Shown here piece by piece: positions 17,628 to 27,156 of a DNA stretch of 64,000 bases; positions within the stretch are counted from its first letter, which is position 1, and every line of letters begins with the position of its first letter. The stretch lies in assembly GCA_030680175.1 (NCBI GenBank), contig JAUXWO010000050.1, forward strand, positions 1-64,000, given 5' to 3'. A program made the position numbers and the translations under genes. A model generated the notes under the pieces. That model did no database searches. It saw only the letters and a list, made by a program, of their open reading frames with translations, and was not told where the DNA came from. This DNA is from Vicinamibacterales bacterium (GTDB lineage: Bacteria; Acidobacteriota; Vicinamibacteria; Vicinamibacterales; UBA2999).

Positions 17628-18872
17628 CTAGCCGGCCGTCGATGGACGCCCGGCGCTCAGCACGTCGACGACGCGGTCGATATCCTCGTCAGTGTTGAAC
17701 ACGGATACCGACAAACGCAACCGGCTCTCGTTGCCGACCACGGTCGCGGTGACCCTGCCCGCCTGCAGCGCCTTCGCCGTGGCCGCGGCGTCCCTCAGGC
17801 CAAACGCCACGATCGGCGTCGCCGTGCCGGCGGGCGTGAGCGGCGTGTAGCCGAGCGGCGGCAGCTCGCGCTGCAGGCGATCGGTCAGGCGCTGTGCGTG
17901 CGTCCGGATCCGCTCGACGCCAAGCGCCTGCACGTAGTCGATGCCCGACGACACCATCGACGCCAGCAGCACGGCGATCCCGCCGGCCTCGTACATCGCC
18001 GCGCCCGGCAACGCTTCCCACGTCATCTCGGCCCGGTTGAAGTTCGTGATCTGGCGGTGCCCATACCGGGTCGTCGGCAGCACCGTGCCCTGCAGGTCCT
18101 CGCGCACGTAGAGGAACCCGAAGCCGCGCTCCCCCATCAGCCACTTGTAGGTGCCGGCCGAGGCGAAGTCGATGCCCATCTCGCGCACGTCGACCGGCAC
18201 GGCGCCGACCGCCTGGATGATGTCGGCGAACACGAGCGCGCCGCGGTCGTGCGCGATCCGGCTGATGGCCCGGCAGTCGTGCAGGTAGCCGTTGACGTTC
18301 GACACGAGCGCCAGCGACACGAGGCGCGTCTCACGGTCGATCGCGCGGTCCATGTCGTTGACGTCGATCTTCCAGTCGCGGTGCTTGACGATGCGGAGTT
18401 CGACGCCCTGCTTCTCGAGTTCCTTGAAGAGGTAGAACGACGAGGTGAAGTGCAGCTCGTCGATGACGACGTTGCCGCCCTTCGCCGGCAGGTCGAGGCC
18501 GAGGATGACGATGTTCTCGCCGTCGGAGGTGCTCGAGACGAAGGCGATCTCGTTGGCGGTGGCGCCGATGAGCGCCCCGTACTTCGCCTTCAACTCCGTC
18601 TGACGGGCCACGTTGAAGTCCGCACGGCCCTCGCCCGGGCCGCGCAGCCGGTAGGCCAGCCCCTGCTCGACCGCGCGTGCGGCGAACGTCCCCACCGGGT
18701 GGAGCGCCGCGCTGTTCATGTACGTCTCGGCGCTCGCCAGCGGGAAATCGGCGCGCACCGACGCCGGGAAGACCGCCCCGGGCGCGGACTGCGCGACACC
18801 GGCCAGAAGCGGGCGGGCCGACAGGGCCAGCGCCCCCGTGCTTGCGAGAAACGCGCGGCGATCGAGCTTCAT
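17628..18872 (-). CDS. Class V PLP-dependent aminotransferase, Tat-exported
   Basis: A 414-aa protein starting at 18872 with GGAGGT upstream. The N-terminus [18 protein letters not shown] is a twin-arginine signal, so the folded PLP enzyme is probably exported. The core has [33 protein letters not shown] and [21 protein letters not shown] (Asp for the pyridine nitrogen). The Schiff-base Lys is in [12 protein letters not shown], and [19 protein letters not shown] closes the chain. It resembles cysteine-desulfurase or isopenicillin-N-epimerase-like enzymes; the reaction is not predictable. The TAG stop is followed by a sequence resembling the stop-anchored repeat found at 34191-34298. Confidence 0.92.
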   Translation of the reverse strand: MKLDRRAFLASTGALALSARPLLAGVAQSAPGAVFPASVRADFPLASAETYMNSAALHPVGTFAARAVEQGLAYRLRGPGEGRADFNVARQTELKAKYGALIGATANEIAFVSSTSDGENIVILGLDLPAKGGNVVIDELHFTSSFYLFKELEKQGVELRIVKHRDWKIDVNDMDRAIDRETRLVSLALVSNVNGYLHDCRAISRIAHDRGALVFADIIQAVGAVPVDVREMGIDFASAGTYKWLMGERGFGFLYVREDLQGTVLPTTRYGHRQITNFNRAEMTWEALPGAAMYEAGGIAVLLASMVSSGIDYVQALGVERIRTHAQRLTDRLQRELPPLGYTPLTPAGTATPIVAFGLRDAAATAKALQAGRVTATVVGNESRLRLSVSVFNTDEDIDRVVDVLSAGRPSTAG

Positions 18873-18915
18873 GGGACCTCCGGGGATGGTGAGGGGATTA
18901 TAGGGGGATCTCAGA

Positions 18916-19024
18916 GGGTAGTGGGTAGTGGGTAGTGGGTAGTGGGTAGTGGGTGGTGGGTGGTGGGTGGTGGGTGGTGGGTGGTGAGTCGTGGGTCGTG
19001 GGTCGTGGGTGGTGGGTCGTGGGC
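18916..19024. repeat. Tandem heptamer repeat GTGGGTA/GTGGGTG
   Basis: About fifteen copies of a 7-bp unit that change gradually from GGTAGTG to GGTGGTG to GGTCGTG across the tract, in the space between the divergent aminotransferase and OmpA-like genes. The graded variants suggest local slippage expansions. It keeps an open frame running into the OmpA-like gene, which is not coding. Confidence 0.93.
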
Positions 19025-19052
19025 GTACCTGCCTTGTGGCACAATCGGCGGA

Positions 19053-19922
19053 ATGGAGAGCCGTTCCGCTTTGCTTCGCCTGCGATTCCTGCTTTTCGTG
19101 CTGGCAACGGTGCTGGGCGTGGCCGCGGCCACGCCTGCCTACGCACAACCTGACGAGGAGGGCTGCGCCGATCACCCGCTCTTCTCGCGGATGCCCGGCT
19201 TCTACCTGTCGTCGTGCGAGGACCAGGAGTTCAGCGCGCACACCTTCTATCTCGACGACGACGAACGCCGCGTGGAAGGACGGTACTGGCGTCTGGATTT
19301 CTGGATCAAGGACGGCCTGAAGGCGCCCGGACCGCTCCAGATCGGGCGCAACTACTGGAACCTGATGGCCGCGCGCGGCGGCACGCGCCTTCACGAGTCC
19401 CTGGAGGCGGGGGGCGGCACGCTCGTCGCCTCCATGCCCGGCCCGAACCGCACCGGCACCGTCTGGCTCGAAGTGTCGGTCTCGAACAGCGGCGAGGCCT
19501 ACACCCTGACGGTCGTGCAGGAAGCCGGCATGCGTCAGGACGTGACGCTGTCGGCCGCGGAACTGGCCGAGGCGCTCGCGCGCGACGGCACGATCACGCT
19601 GCGCAACATCCTGTTCGATACCGGCAAGGCGACGCTGACCGCCGGCTCCACGCAGGCGCTCGACGCCGTCGTCGAACTGCTGCGCCGTGACACGGCGCTG
19701 CGACTGCTCGTGCAGGGGCACACCGACAACGTCGGGAACCCCGCCGCGAACCTGACGCTGTCCGCCGACCGCGCCCGCGCGGTGAAGGCCTATCTCGTGT
19801 CCGCCGGCATCGATGCCGGGCGCCTGGATACGGCGGGCCTCGGGGACGCGCAGCCCGTCGCCGACAACGCCACCGAGGACGGCCGCGCGCAGAATCGCCG
19901 CGTCGTGCTGGTCAGGCAGTAG
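19053..19922 (+). CDS. OmpA family peptidoglycan-anchoring protein
   Basis: A 289-aa protein. The ATG at 19053 gives a clean signal peptide (MESRSALLRLRFLLFVLATV, cleavage after AYAQ). The C-terminal domain is OmpA-like: NILFDTGKATLTAGSTQALD, LLVQGHTDNVGNPAANLTLS, RARAVKAYLVSAGID and QNRRVVLV. It includes the Asp and Arg that bind meso-diaminopimelate. The N-terminal 150 residues (RMPGFYLSSCEDQEFSAHTF onwards) are a beta-rich domain common in OmpA-like lipoprotein-type proteins. Probably periplasmic or outer-membrane associated. The longer frame upstream runs through the heptamer repeat. Confidence 0.92.
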   Translation: MESRSALLRLRFLLFVLATVLGVAAATPAYAQPDEEGCADHPLFSRMPGFYLSSCEDQEFSAHTFYLDDDERRVEGRYWRLDFWIKDGLKAPGPLQIGRNYWNLMAARGGTRLHESLEAGGGTLVASMPGPNRTGTVWLEVSVSNSGEAYTLTVVQEAGMRQDVTLSAAELAEALARDGTITLRNILFDTGKATLTAGSTQALDAVVELLRRDTALRLLVQGHTDNVGNPAANLTLSADRARAVKAYLVSAGIDAGRLDTAGLGDAQPVADNATEDGRAQNRRVVLVRQ

Positions 19923-19925
19923 CCG

Positions 19926-20957
19926 TCACGGCGCCGCGGCCCGCGGCACAGGGCGATGCTCCGGCGCACGCCCGAAGACTTCCGCCAGAAGGGCGCGGGC
20001 ATCGACGCGGCGGTCGCGTGAGCGGTCGACCCACGCGACCGGCGGCTGCCCCCCGGTGAGGCGCACGCCCCAGACGGGTTCGTACGTCATCGCGCTTCCC
20101 GAGTAGCGCGCGTCGCCGAAGGTCGTCTCGCCCGTCAGCCCGGCCGCGACCCATCCGCCGGTGAAGTGCGCGAATCGCTCGAGGTCACGCGCGATGCGCG
20201 CATCCCCACCGGCGGCGGCGACCAGCGTCTTCGGCGGCGTGACCGCGTGCGCGTAGCCGGGGCTCCACGTCGGCTCGCCCCACCATGGGACGCGCAGGCG
20301 GTCGACGTGGACCTGGCCGCCGGCCTCGTAGAGCGAGCGCCACACGAGATTCGTGGTGAAGCCAGGCAGCACCGCCGCGCGCGCCGGCGCGTGTCCCCGT
20401 GCCGCCGCGAGCCGGGCCTGGACCTCGCTCGCGCGCGCGTGCTGGATCGCACCGATGCCGAGGTAGCCGGCGCAGAGCGCGAGCGCCACCGCCGCGGCCC
20501 CCGCGCGGTCACGCCGCACTGTCAGCACGACGCCGGCCAGCAGGATCAGCGTGAACAGCGGATCAACGATCGAGATCACGTTCCAGGCGACGCGCGCCTC
20601 GGTGAAGGGCCAGTACAACCGCGTGCCCCATGTGGTGCACGCATCGAGCACGCCGTGCGTCGCGTAGCCGGCCGTCGTCGCGAGAAGCCAGAGGCGCCAC
20701 TGCGGGCGGTGTCTTCGCTGCAGCAGCCATGGAAGCGCGGCGATGGCGCCGCCGATGGGGATGAAGGCCAGCGCGTGCGTGAAGTGGCGGTGGAACTCGG
20801 CATAGAGAAGCGGATCCGCACTGCTGCGGATGAGGGCATCCGCGTCGGGCAGCAGCGCGCCCACGGCGCCAGGCAGCAGCGCCGCGCGGCCGAGCGGACG
20901 CGCGGCGATGAGGCGCGCAGCGGCGGCGCCCGTAAGGGCGTGCGTGAAGGGATCCAC
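19926..20957 (-). CDS. YdjM-like membrane-bound metal-dependent hydrolase (DUF457)
   Basis: A 343-aa protein starting MDPFTHALTGAAAARLI. Conserved blocks are FTHALTG, LPDADALIR, HRHFTHALAF and THGVLDACTTWGTRLYWPF, the signature of the YdjM/DUF457 family, followed by WNVISIVDPLFTLILL. About five membrane segments occupy the first half; a soluble C-terminal domain follows. The His/Asp residues may bind a metal, but no reaction is established. It is convergent with the OmpA-like gene (3 bp between stops). A distant relative lies in the cassette array at 10367. Confidence 0.88.
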   Translation of the reverse strand: MDPFTHALTGAAAARLIAARPLGRAALLPGAVGALLPDADALIRSSADPLLYAEFHRHFTHALAFIPIGGAIAALPWLLQRRHRPQWRLWLLATTAGYATHGVLDACTTWGTRLYWPFTEARVAWNVISIVDPLFTLILLAGVVLTVRRDRAGAAAVALALCAGYLGIGAIQHARASEVQARLAAARGHAPARAAVLPGFTTNLVWRSLYEAGGQVHVDRLRVPWWGEPTWSPGYAHAVTPPKTLVAAAGGDARIARDLERFAHFTGGWVAAGLTGETTFGDARYSGSAMTYEPVWGVRLTGGQPPVAWVDRSRDRRVDARALLAEVFGRAPEHRPVPRAAAP

Positions 20958-20980
20958 TGGCTCTCGGCTCTTGGCTCCCG
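20958..20980. repeat. Short GGCTCTCGGCTCTTGGCTC tract
   Basis: Three 7-bp units of GGCTCTC/GGCTCTT/GGCTCCC directly before the start codon of the YdjM-like gene, of the same family as the repeats at 14505 and 31658. Confidence 0.6.
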
Positions 20981-21026
20981 ATGATTGTAAAGCGACGCCG
21001 GCCTCGCCGTGCGCACCGCCGCCGTC

Positions 21027-22484
21027 TCACCGCACTGCGCTCTGCAGCAGCGCATCCAGGGCCGCGCGATCGAACCACCGGCCGCCCAGGACCACGCCCT
21101 CGATATGCTGCAGATTCCGGATGTCGGCACGCGGGTCCGCCGACAGCAGAACGGCGTCCGCGAGCTTTCCCACCTCGATCGTGCCCAGCGACGCGGCGGC
21201 GCCCGAGAATTCCGCCGACACCATCGTCGCGCTCGCCAGAGCCTCCATCGGGCTCATCCCGATATCGTCCACGAAGTACCGCAGTTCATCGCGGAGGCTG
21301 AAACCCGGATACATGAGCGCCACCGCCACATCCGTACCGGGCAGGAAGCGCACGCCCGCACGGTGCATGTCCCTCAGATCCTTCAGGACACCGCCGTACG
21401 CACGCGGCAGCAGCACCCGGCGCAGCAGGGCGTCCCGGACACCACCCCGTTCGTCGATCTGTTCCCGCCAATCGTCGAGGAGGTACCCGGAGATGTACCG
21501 GCGCCTCGGGTCGAGGCGTCCCCCGGCGTCCTCCACGGCGCGCCTGGCATCGCCGGGAGGCACCAGCATCCACTCGTAGTAGTTGATCATCGTCGGGACG
21601 ATCGCCACGCCGCCTGAGGCCAACCGCGCGATGAACCTCGCGCGCTCGGCGGTGCCGAGCCTGTCGAGGGAGGGATGGATGGCATGCTCGATGCTTTGCT
21701 GGCCGGCCCGCAGCATGACGTCCGGCGGCGCCACGTCACCGTGTCCCGCCAGCGCGAGCCCCGCGCCGGCCGCAGCGCGCGCGATCGCTTCGTAAGTCTC
21801 CTGAGACGCGACTGTGCGCACCTTCACGAAGTCCACACCCAGGTGGGCCAGTGCCTCGACGGCGCGGGCAGCCTCCCCGGGATCCGACACCGGGACGCGA
21901 AAGCGATCCACCGGCTCCACCGTGCCGCGCGCCTTCATCCGACGCACGCGATCGGCGCTCTCCAGCATCGGACCGGCCGTGCGAATCCGAGGCCCCACGA
22001 GGCGTCCCGCGGCCACGTCGGCGCGCCAGCCCCGCACGAGCTCGAAGTCGCCACCCATGTCGCGGACGCTGGTGACGCCGTTGGCGACAAACAACGCCAG
22101 GGAGTCGACGCCCGACTTGGCCAGGTGCACGTGCATGTCCCACAACCCAGGCACCAGGTACCTGCCACGACCGTCGACGAGGAGCGCATCAGCTGGTGGA
22201 GGCAGGCCGGCTGCCGGTTCGACGGCCGCAAACGCGCCGTCCCTGATGATGACAGTCATCGGCCGGCCGTCCATCCGGCTGGTACCGTCGACGACGGTGA
22301 CAGCGGTGATGGCTGTCGGCGACGGCATCTGGAAGGAATGCGCGGCCGGCCGCACCGACGCAGTGTCGGCGCCAATGCTCAGGGTGCCCAGGACAAGGAG
22401 CGCGGAGAGGACCGGCCTCCCGAGGAATGCGTGCCGGCCAAGTGTCACGCCGCGCAAGGAGACGTTGGTGGCAGGCTGCTGCAT
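21027..22484 (-). CDS. Secreted amidohydrolase family protein
   Basis: A 485-aa protein from the ATG at 22484. The N-terminal region after MQQPATNVSLRG contains a hydrophobic export segment (PVLSALLVLGTLSIGADTA). Amidohydrolase hallmarks are VPGLWDMHVHLAKSG, VDFVKVRTVAS, LALAGHGDV, QSIEHAIHPS and RFLPGTDVAV, with KLADAVLLSADPRADIRN at the end. It is related to but distinct from the enzyme at 16244. Substrate unknown. It is divergent from the acid phosphatase gene, with a 174-bp shared upstream region. The frame is open far upstream in the complement of that gene, which is not coding. Confidence 0.9.
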   Translation of the reverse strand: MQQPATNVSLRGVTLGRHAFLGRPVLSALLVLGTLSIGADTASVRPAAHSFQMPSPTAITAVTVVDGTSRMDGRPMTVIIRDGAFAAVEPAAGLPPPADALLVDGRGRYLVPGLWDMHVHLAKSGVDSLALFVANGVTSVRDMGGDFELVRGWRADVAAGRLVGPRIRTAGPMLESADRVRRMKARGTVEPVDRFRVPVSDPGEAARAVEALAHLGVDFVKVRTVASQETYEAIARAAAGAGLALAGHGDVAPPDVMLRAGQQSIEHAIHPSLDRLGTAERARFIARLASGGVAIVPTMINYYEWMLVPPGDARRAVEDAGGRLDPRRRYISGYLLDDWREQIDERGGVRDALLRRVLLPRAYGGVLKDLRDMHRAGVRFLPGTDVAVALMYPGFSLRDELRYFVDDIGMSPMEALASATMVSAEFSGAAASLGTIEVGKLADAVLLSADPRADIRNLQHIEGVVLGGRWFDRAALDALLQSAVR

Positions 22485-22658
22485 GGCCCCCCCGGGGGTC
22501 GGTCTGTACACAGCGATACGTGCTGAGAGGTCGGACGGTTCCGGACCGGCAGCCTGGCCGCCCGTCTCCCTCTGGGCACCCCGCCTCCCCTCACGATAGG
22601 ATGGCGCCACGCCGGACCCCGGAAACGCGACGGGTTCGCATACGGATGAGGAGGACCG

Positions 22659-23531
22659 ATGTCTGTCGAGGGTGCTGACGTTTCGGTGCAACGACGCCGC
22701 GCGCTCGCGTGCATGCTCGCGGCCGCCACGGGCGCCGCCCTGCCCGCGTGCGTGACGCGCCAGCGGCCCGCCGCTGGCGACCGACTGCACAATCCCCTTC
22801 TGTGGGCCGTGGCGTGGAAGCAGACCGCCGCGGAGTATCGCGCGCTCTGCTACCAGGCCTTCAACGTCGCCACGATGCGGCTCGACCTCGCAGTCGCCCG
22901 CCGCCAGCCGGGCGACCGCCCGCTGGCCATCATCACCGACGTGGACGACACCGTCCTCCATGCCCCGAGCTACTGGGGCCATCTGGTGGACCAGGGGCTG
23001 GATTTTTTTGACGATGCGATCTGGGATGCGTGGGTGCCGCAGAACCTGGTGACGGCCGCGCCCGGGGCCAGCGCATTCCTGCACTACGCCGCGAGCCAGG
23101 GCGTGGAGGTCTTCTACGTCACGAACCGCGATCAAGGCGAGGAGACCGCCGCCTACGCCCTCGCGCACCTGCGCCTGCTCGAATTCCCGTTTGCGGACGA
23201 AGCGCACCTGACGGTCCTGCGCGAGACGTCCGACAAGACCGCGGCGCGTGAGGCGGTCGCGGCGCGGTTCGACGTCGTGCTGCTGCTCGGCGACAACCTG
23301 AACGACTTCTCGCGCGACTACTACCTCACGGACGTGGACGCGCGGCTGGCACGCGCGGACGCCGACCGCGATCTCTACGGGGCCCGCTACATCGTGCTGC
23401 CGAACCCGACGGACGGGCACTGGGTGCGCGCGATCTTCGGCGACTCGGAGCCCGCGCCCACCGACGCCAATCGGGCCACGCTCAAGGCCGCCGCCACGCG
23501 ATCGGCCTGGGACGGCCGCCCGCGCCGCTAG
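22659..23531 (+). CDS. HAD-superfamily acid phosphatase / 5'-nucleotidase, lipoprotein e(P4) family
   Basis: A 290-aa protein with GAGGAGG just upstream of the ATG. The lipobox LPAC near residue 31 indicates lipid anchoring. Motif I of class B/C acid phosphatases reads IITDVDDTVLHAPSYWG (Asp nucleophile in DxDDT), and motif III/IV reads LLLGDNLNDFSRDY. EVFYVTNRD supplies motif II. This is the P4/acid-phosphatase class C layout; such enzymes dephosphorylate nucleotide monophosphates outside the cytoplasm to allow nucleoside uptake. Length is normal for the family. Confidence 0.92.
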   Translation: MSVEGADVSVQRRRALACMLAAATGAALPACVTRQRPAAGDRLHNPLLWAVAWKQTAAEYRALCYQAFNVATMRLDLAVARRQPGDRPLAIITDVDDTVLHAPSYWGHLVDQGLDFFDDAIWDAWVPQNLVTAAPGASAFLHYAASQGVEVFYVTNRDQGEETAAYALAHLRLLEFPFADEAHLTVLRETSDKTAAREAVAARFDVVLLLGDNLNDFSRDYYLTDVDARLARADADRDLYGARYIVLPNPTDGHWVRAIFGDSEPAPTDANRATLKAAATRSAWDGRPRR

Positions 23532-23546
23532 CGGAGCGAGGGCGCG

Positions 23547-25019
23547 TCACTGCGGCAACCGGAACGGCGTGGGCGGCGCCGCGCCCACGCACGACGTGTC
23601 GATCCCGTCGAGCCCGCCCGTGGCCACGAGCCGCGTAATCATCCGCCCGATGCATGGGCCGCCGACGCCGTGGCCGCCGTTCGGCACGACGACGTGGACG
23701 TGATGCGTCAGGTGCGCCGCGACCGCGTCCGCGCCTTCCGGCGGCGTGACGGGATCGCGGCTGCCCGACAGCAGCAGCGTCGGGACATCGCTCACGACGG
23801 GCGTGAAGTGCGACGCCGGCAGGGACGCGTGTGGCCAGGCGCGGCAGGCGGCACGGTAGCCGTCGATCAGGTGGCCGCCCATGAACGTGCCCGCGCCCTC
23901 CCGCGCCACCTCCTCGTCGGTCGTCGCCGCGATGTCCTCGGCGCAGAGCACCGAGAAGTGATACCCGGCGTAGCCATTGGCGCCGCCCACCCAGTTCGTG
24001 CGTTCGAGGTAGTACTCGGCCAGTGGCTCGAGCGGCCCCGAGGCCGCGGCCGCGATCATCCCCGGCAGCTCCGCGCCCCTCCCGTAAAGCAGTCCGCGCA
24101 GCGCGTAGCCGAGATCCCCGATGCCGAAGCGCACGGGCACGCCGTTCACGACCACCTGTTGCGGGCCGTCGGCGAACCGCGCAATCAGCCGCGCGAGGGA
24201 CGCGTCGAGGCCGGGGTAGGCCGCTCCGCAGCCGGCGCTGGCGCGGCACTCCTCGAGTAACCGATCGAGCGCACGCTGCAGGAGGCGCGCATGGGTCACG
24301 TAGGCCCGCCCGGCCACGGGGGCGACGCCGTTCATCACGGCGGTGCGGACGGCGTCGGGATAGCGCCGCATGTAGATCTGCGCGACGCGGGTGCCATACG
24401 ACCCGCCGATCAGGTTGTACGCGGAGTACCCGAGCCACCGCCGCAGTTCCTCGAGGTCGTCCACCGTGGACACGGTCGTGTAGCGGTCGAGCCTCGCCCG
24501 CTGCGCGAGAGCGTCGCGACAGGCCGAGACATGCTCAACAGGAAAGACCGCGCCGAAGCGTGATGGCAGTCCGCCGGGGTACGGCACGTCACAGGAGAGC
24601 GCCCCGGAGCGCCCCACCCCGCGCACGTCCACCAGCAGCACATCGCGATGGCGCCGCAGATCCGGGAACGCCGCCGACAGCGGGACGGCCGCCGGCGTGA
24701 AGGCCTCGCCCGGGCCTCCGGGCAGATGTATCAACGGATCGTCGACGCGTCCGGACGGCTCGAGCGCCTCGAGCACGATGAACGCGATGTCGATGGTACG
24801 GCTGCCCATCGCCTCCGCGTCGCGATCCTCGAGGACGCGAAACACGCCACACTGCGCCCGTCCGACGAGACCGGGGGCCGCGCATGGCGCGGTCACGCCC
24901 TCACCGGCCCTGGCATCGCCGGCCAGTGCCGGAAAGCTGAGGGACTGCGCGGCGGCGGCGGCCGGCAGGGCGGCCCCGCACGTCAGCACCAGCAGGAACA
25001 GTCGACAGGCAGCACTCAT
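23547..25019 (-). CDS. Secreted alpha/beta hydrolase (tripeptidyl aminopeptidase/proline iminopeptidase-like)
   Basis: A 490-aa protein; the ATG at 25019 has a GGAGGGGAG ribosome-binding site and a signal peptide (MSAACRLFLLVLTCGAALPA). The oxyanion region is LIHLPGGPGEAF, the nucleophile elbow is NLIGGSYGTRVAQ, the acid lies in LLSGSRDPVTPPE and the histidine in VPNGGHGVGGPC. The DVRGVGRSG motif and the TAP-like C-terminal domain fit the SCO7095/TAP branch of family S33, which releases N-terminal residues or tripeptides from peptides. Convergent with the acid phosphatase gene, 15 bp apart. Confidence 0.9.
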   Translation of the reverse strand: MSAACRLFLLVLTCGAALPAAAAAQSLSFPALAGDARAGEGVTAPCAAPGLVGRAQCGVFRVLEDRDAEAMGSRTIDIAFIVLEALEPSGRVDDPLIHLPGGPGEAFTPAAVPLSAAFPDLRRHRDVLLVDVRGVGRSGALSCDVPYPGGLPSRFGAVFPVEHVSACRDALAQRARLDRYTTVSTVDDLEELRRWLGYSAYNLIGGSYGTRVAQIYMRRYPDAVRTAVMNGVAPVAGRAYVTHARLLQRALDRLLEECRASAGCGAAYPGLDASLARLIARFADGPQQVVVNGVPVRFGIGDLGYALRGLLYGRGAELPGMIAAAASGPLEPLAEYYLERTNWVGGANGYAGYHFSVLCAEDIAATTDEEVAREGAGTFMGGHLIDGYRAACRAWPHASLPASHFTPVVSDVPTLLLSGSRDPVTPPEGADAVAAHLTHHVHVVVPNGGHGVGGPCIGRMITRLVATGGLDGIDTSCVGAAPPTPFRLPQ

Positions 25020-25262
25020 CACGAAGTTCTCCCCTCCAGGCGCGGCCGGTCGTGGCCGCGCCTCGCAGGCGATGTGGCAATCCCGGTGCCACTCGGCCAG
25101 ACCACCCCCTTGTGACTCGTCACGCCCCGCTGCCATTCGTCACCAATTGGCGGAGGGCGGCTCCATCGAATCGGATCGCGATCCAATCGGGACGTGTATC
25201 ACGACAGGAGGGGTTCGAGGCTACACTCTCCGTTCGGTCCACATCGAGGGAGGAGCCCCCCC

Positions 25263-27116
25263 GTGATTGCCCAGCGTCCGCGTGTCCGTGTGCCCGCCTC
25301 CCTTCGGCTGCCCCCCCTGTGGGCCCTCGCCTTCGTGACGGTCCTGCTGGCCGGCTGCGGTGCGCCAGTCGATCCCGTGGAGGCTCCCCTGGAGGCCCCG
25401 CCGGAGCTGCCGTCCGGCTGGACCGACAAGACGACGCAGTACGCCGAGCGCGACATGGTGGCCGCCGCCAATCCGCTTGCCGTGGATGCCGGCGTCGCGA
25501 TCCTTGCGCAAGGCGGCAGCGCCGTGGATGCGGCGATCGCCGTGCAGATGATGCTGACGCTCGTCGAGCCGCAGTCCTCGGGCATCGGTGGCGGCGCGTT
25601 CCTGCTGCACTTCGACCCGGCCGCCAGCCGGCTCATCGCCTACGACGGCCGCGAGACGGCGCCGGCCGCCGCCACCCCTGACATGTTCCTCGGCCCGGAT
25701 GGCCGTCCGCTGCCGTTCACGCAGGCCGTCGATGGGGGCCTCTCCGTCGGGACGCCCGGCGTCATCCGGCTGCTCGAACACGTCCACCGCGAGCACGGCG
25801 TGCTGCCGTGGGCCGCGCTCTTCGCGCCGGCGATCGCGCTCGCGGAGGAAGGCTTTCCCGTCTCCGCGCGCCTCCACACGATGATCGCCGGCACGGCCGG
25901 GCGCCTGTGCGCGCAGCCGGCCGCCCGCGCCTACTTCCTCAAGCCGGACACGTGCGAGGCGCTCGACGAGGGCACCCTGCTGCGCAACCCCGAGCTCGCG
26001 GCCACGTTCCAGGCCATCGCCGATGGCGGATCGGCCGCGTTCTACACCGGCGCGATCGCCCAGGCGATCGTCGACGCCGTGCGCACGCATCCACGCAACC
26101 CCGGCCGGCTCTCGATGGCCGACCTCGCCGCGTACACGCCCGTCGTGCGCGAGCCGCTCTGCGGGACCTACCGCACGTTCCGGCTCTGCGGCATGCCGCC
26201 ACCCAGTTCCGGCACCATCGCCGTGCTGCAGACCCTCGGGATGCTCGAGCCGTTCGATGTGGCGGCGCTGGCGCCGGACTCCGCCGACGCCGTGCACCTC
26301 ATCTCCGAGGCGTACCGCCTCGCGTACGCCGACCGCGCCGTCTACGTGGGTGACGACGCGTTCGTGGACGTCCCGGTGGCGGGACTTCTCGACGGCGGCT
26401 ACCTGAAGTCGCGCGCCGCGCTCATCCGGATGGACCGCAGCCTCGGCGCCCCCGAGGCGGGGACACCGCCGGGCGCGGTGGCCGGCGGGCGCGACCAGTC
26501 ACTCGGCCTGCCCTCCACCAGTCACATCTCGATCGTCGACCGCGAGGGCCGCATGGTGAACATGACCACGACGATCGAGAACGGCTTCGGCAGCCTGCAG
26601 CTGGTGCGGGGGTTCCTGCTGAACAACGAACTCACCGACTTCTCGCTCGTGCCCACCGATGCCGCGGGCCGGCCCGTCGCCAACCGCGTCGAACCCCGCA
26701 AGCGCCCGCGCAGCTCCATGGCGCCCACCGTCGTCTTCAACGCGCGCGGCGAGGTGGAGGCGATCGTCGGGTCGCCCGGAGGGAGCGCCATCATCCAGTA
26801 CGTGACGAAGACGCTCGTCGGCCTGATCGACTGGCAGCTCGACATCCAGCAGGCCATCGACCTGCCGAACTTCGGGGCCCAGACGTCGGCCACCACGACG
26901 CTCGAGCGCGGGACGCGCCTGGCCGCCCTGCAGGCGGAACTCGAGGCCCGCGGGCACACCGTGACCGTGGACGACATCAACAGCGGGCTGCAGGGGATTG
27001 TGCTGAATGGCACACAGGCGCCGGGGGGCCCCGGCGCGTTTGCCCGGGCGCCGGGCCGTGGCCGCTGGGCTGGCGGCGCCGATCCCCGCCGCGAGGGGAC
27101 TGCGCGGGGACATTGA
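25263..27116 (+). CDS. ggt: Gamma-glutamyltransferase, lipoprotein
   Basis: A 617-aa precursor starting at the GTG at 25263, preceded by GGAGGA. A lipobox (VLLAGC) follows a hydrophobic N-terminus, so it is membrane-anchored outside the cytoplasm. Gamma-glutamyltranspeptidase features are GGSAVDAAIAVQMMLTLVEPQSSGIGGGAF, the autoprocessing site with nucleophilic Thr in LPSTSHISIVD, LNNELTDFS, RKRPRSSMAPT and GSPGGSAII. The C-terminal GGADPRREGTA motif is present. It hydrolyses or transfers the gamma-glutamyl group of glutathione and related peptides. A second, more divergent paralogue lies at 47212. Confidence 0.95.
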   Translation: MIAQRPRVRVPASLRLPPLWALAFVTVLLAGCGAPVDPVEAPLEAPPELPSGWTDKTTQYAERDMVAAANPLAVDAGVAILAQGGSAVDAAIAVQMMLTLVEPQSSGIGGGAFLLHFDPAASRLIAYDGRETAPAAATPDMFLGPDGRPLPFTQAVDGGLSVGTPGVIRLLEHVHREHGVLPWAALFAPAIALAEEGFPVSARLHTMIAGTAGRLCAQPAARAYFLKPDTCEALDEGTLLRNPELAATFQAIADGGSAAFYTGAIAQAIVDAVRTHPRNPGRLSMADLAAYTPVVREPLCGTYRTFRLCGMPPPSSGTIAVLQTLGMLEPFDVAALAPDSADAVHLISEAYRLAYADRAVYVGDDAFVDVPVAGLLDGGYLKSRAALIRMDRSLGAPEAGTPPGAVAGGRDQSLGLPSTSHISIVDREGRMVNMTTTIENGFGSLQLVRGFLLNNELTDFSLVPTDAAGRPVANRVEPRKRPRSSMAPTVVFNARGEVEAIVGSPGGSAIIQYVTKTLVGLIDWQLDIQQAIDLPNFGAQTSATTTLERGTRLAALQAELEARGHTVTVDDINSGLQGIVLNGTQAPGGPGAFARAPGRGRWAGGADPRREGTARGH

Positions 27117-27156
27117 TATAGGATGGGGGGTGACCCGGTCGGAATCGGTACCCTTG

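Noticed and set aside
17590-17630. A full copy of the stop-anchored repeat after the aminotransferase gene
   Set aside because: Only the first 20 or so bases resemble the repeat and the GGGCCGCCC hairpin is missing. It is noted as a weak match rather than annotated as a copy.
21027-23420. 797-codon minus-strand frame extending the amidohydrolase
   Set aside because: The part beyond 22484 is antisense to the acid phosphatase gene, which has clear catalytic motifs and its own ribosome-binding site.
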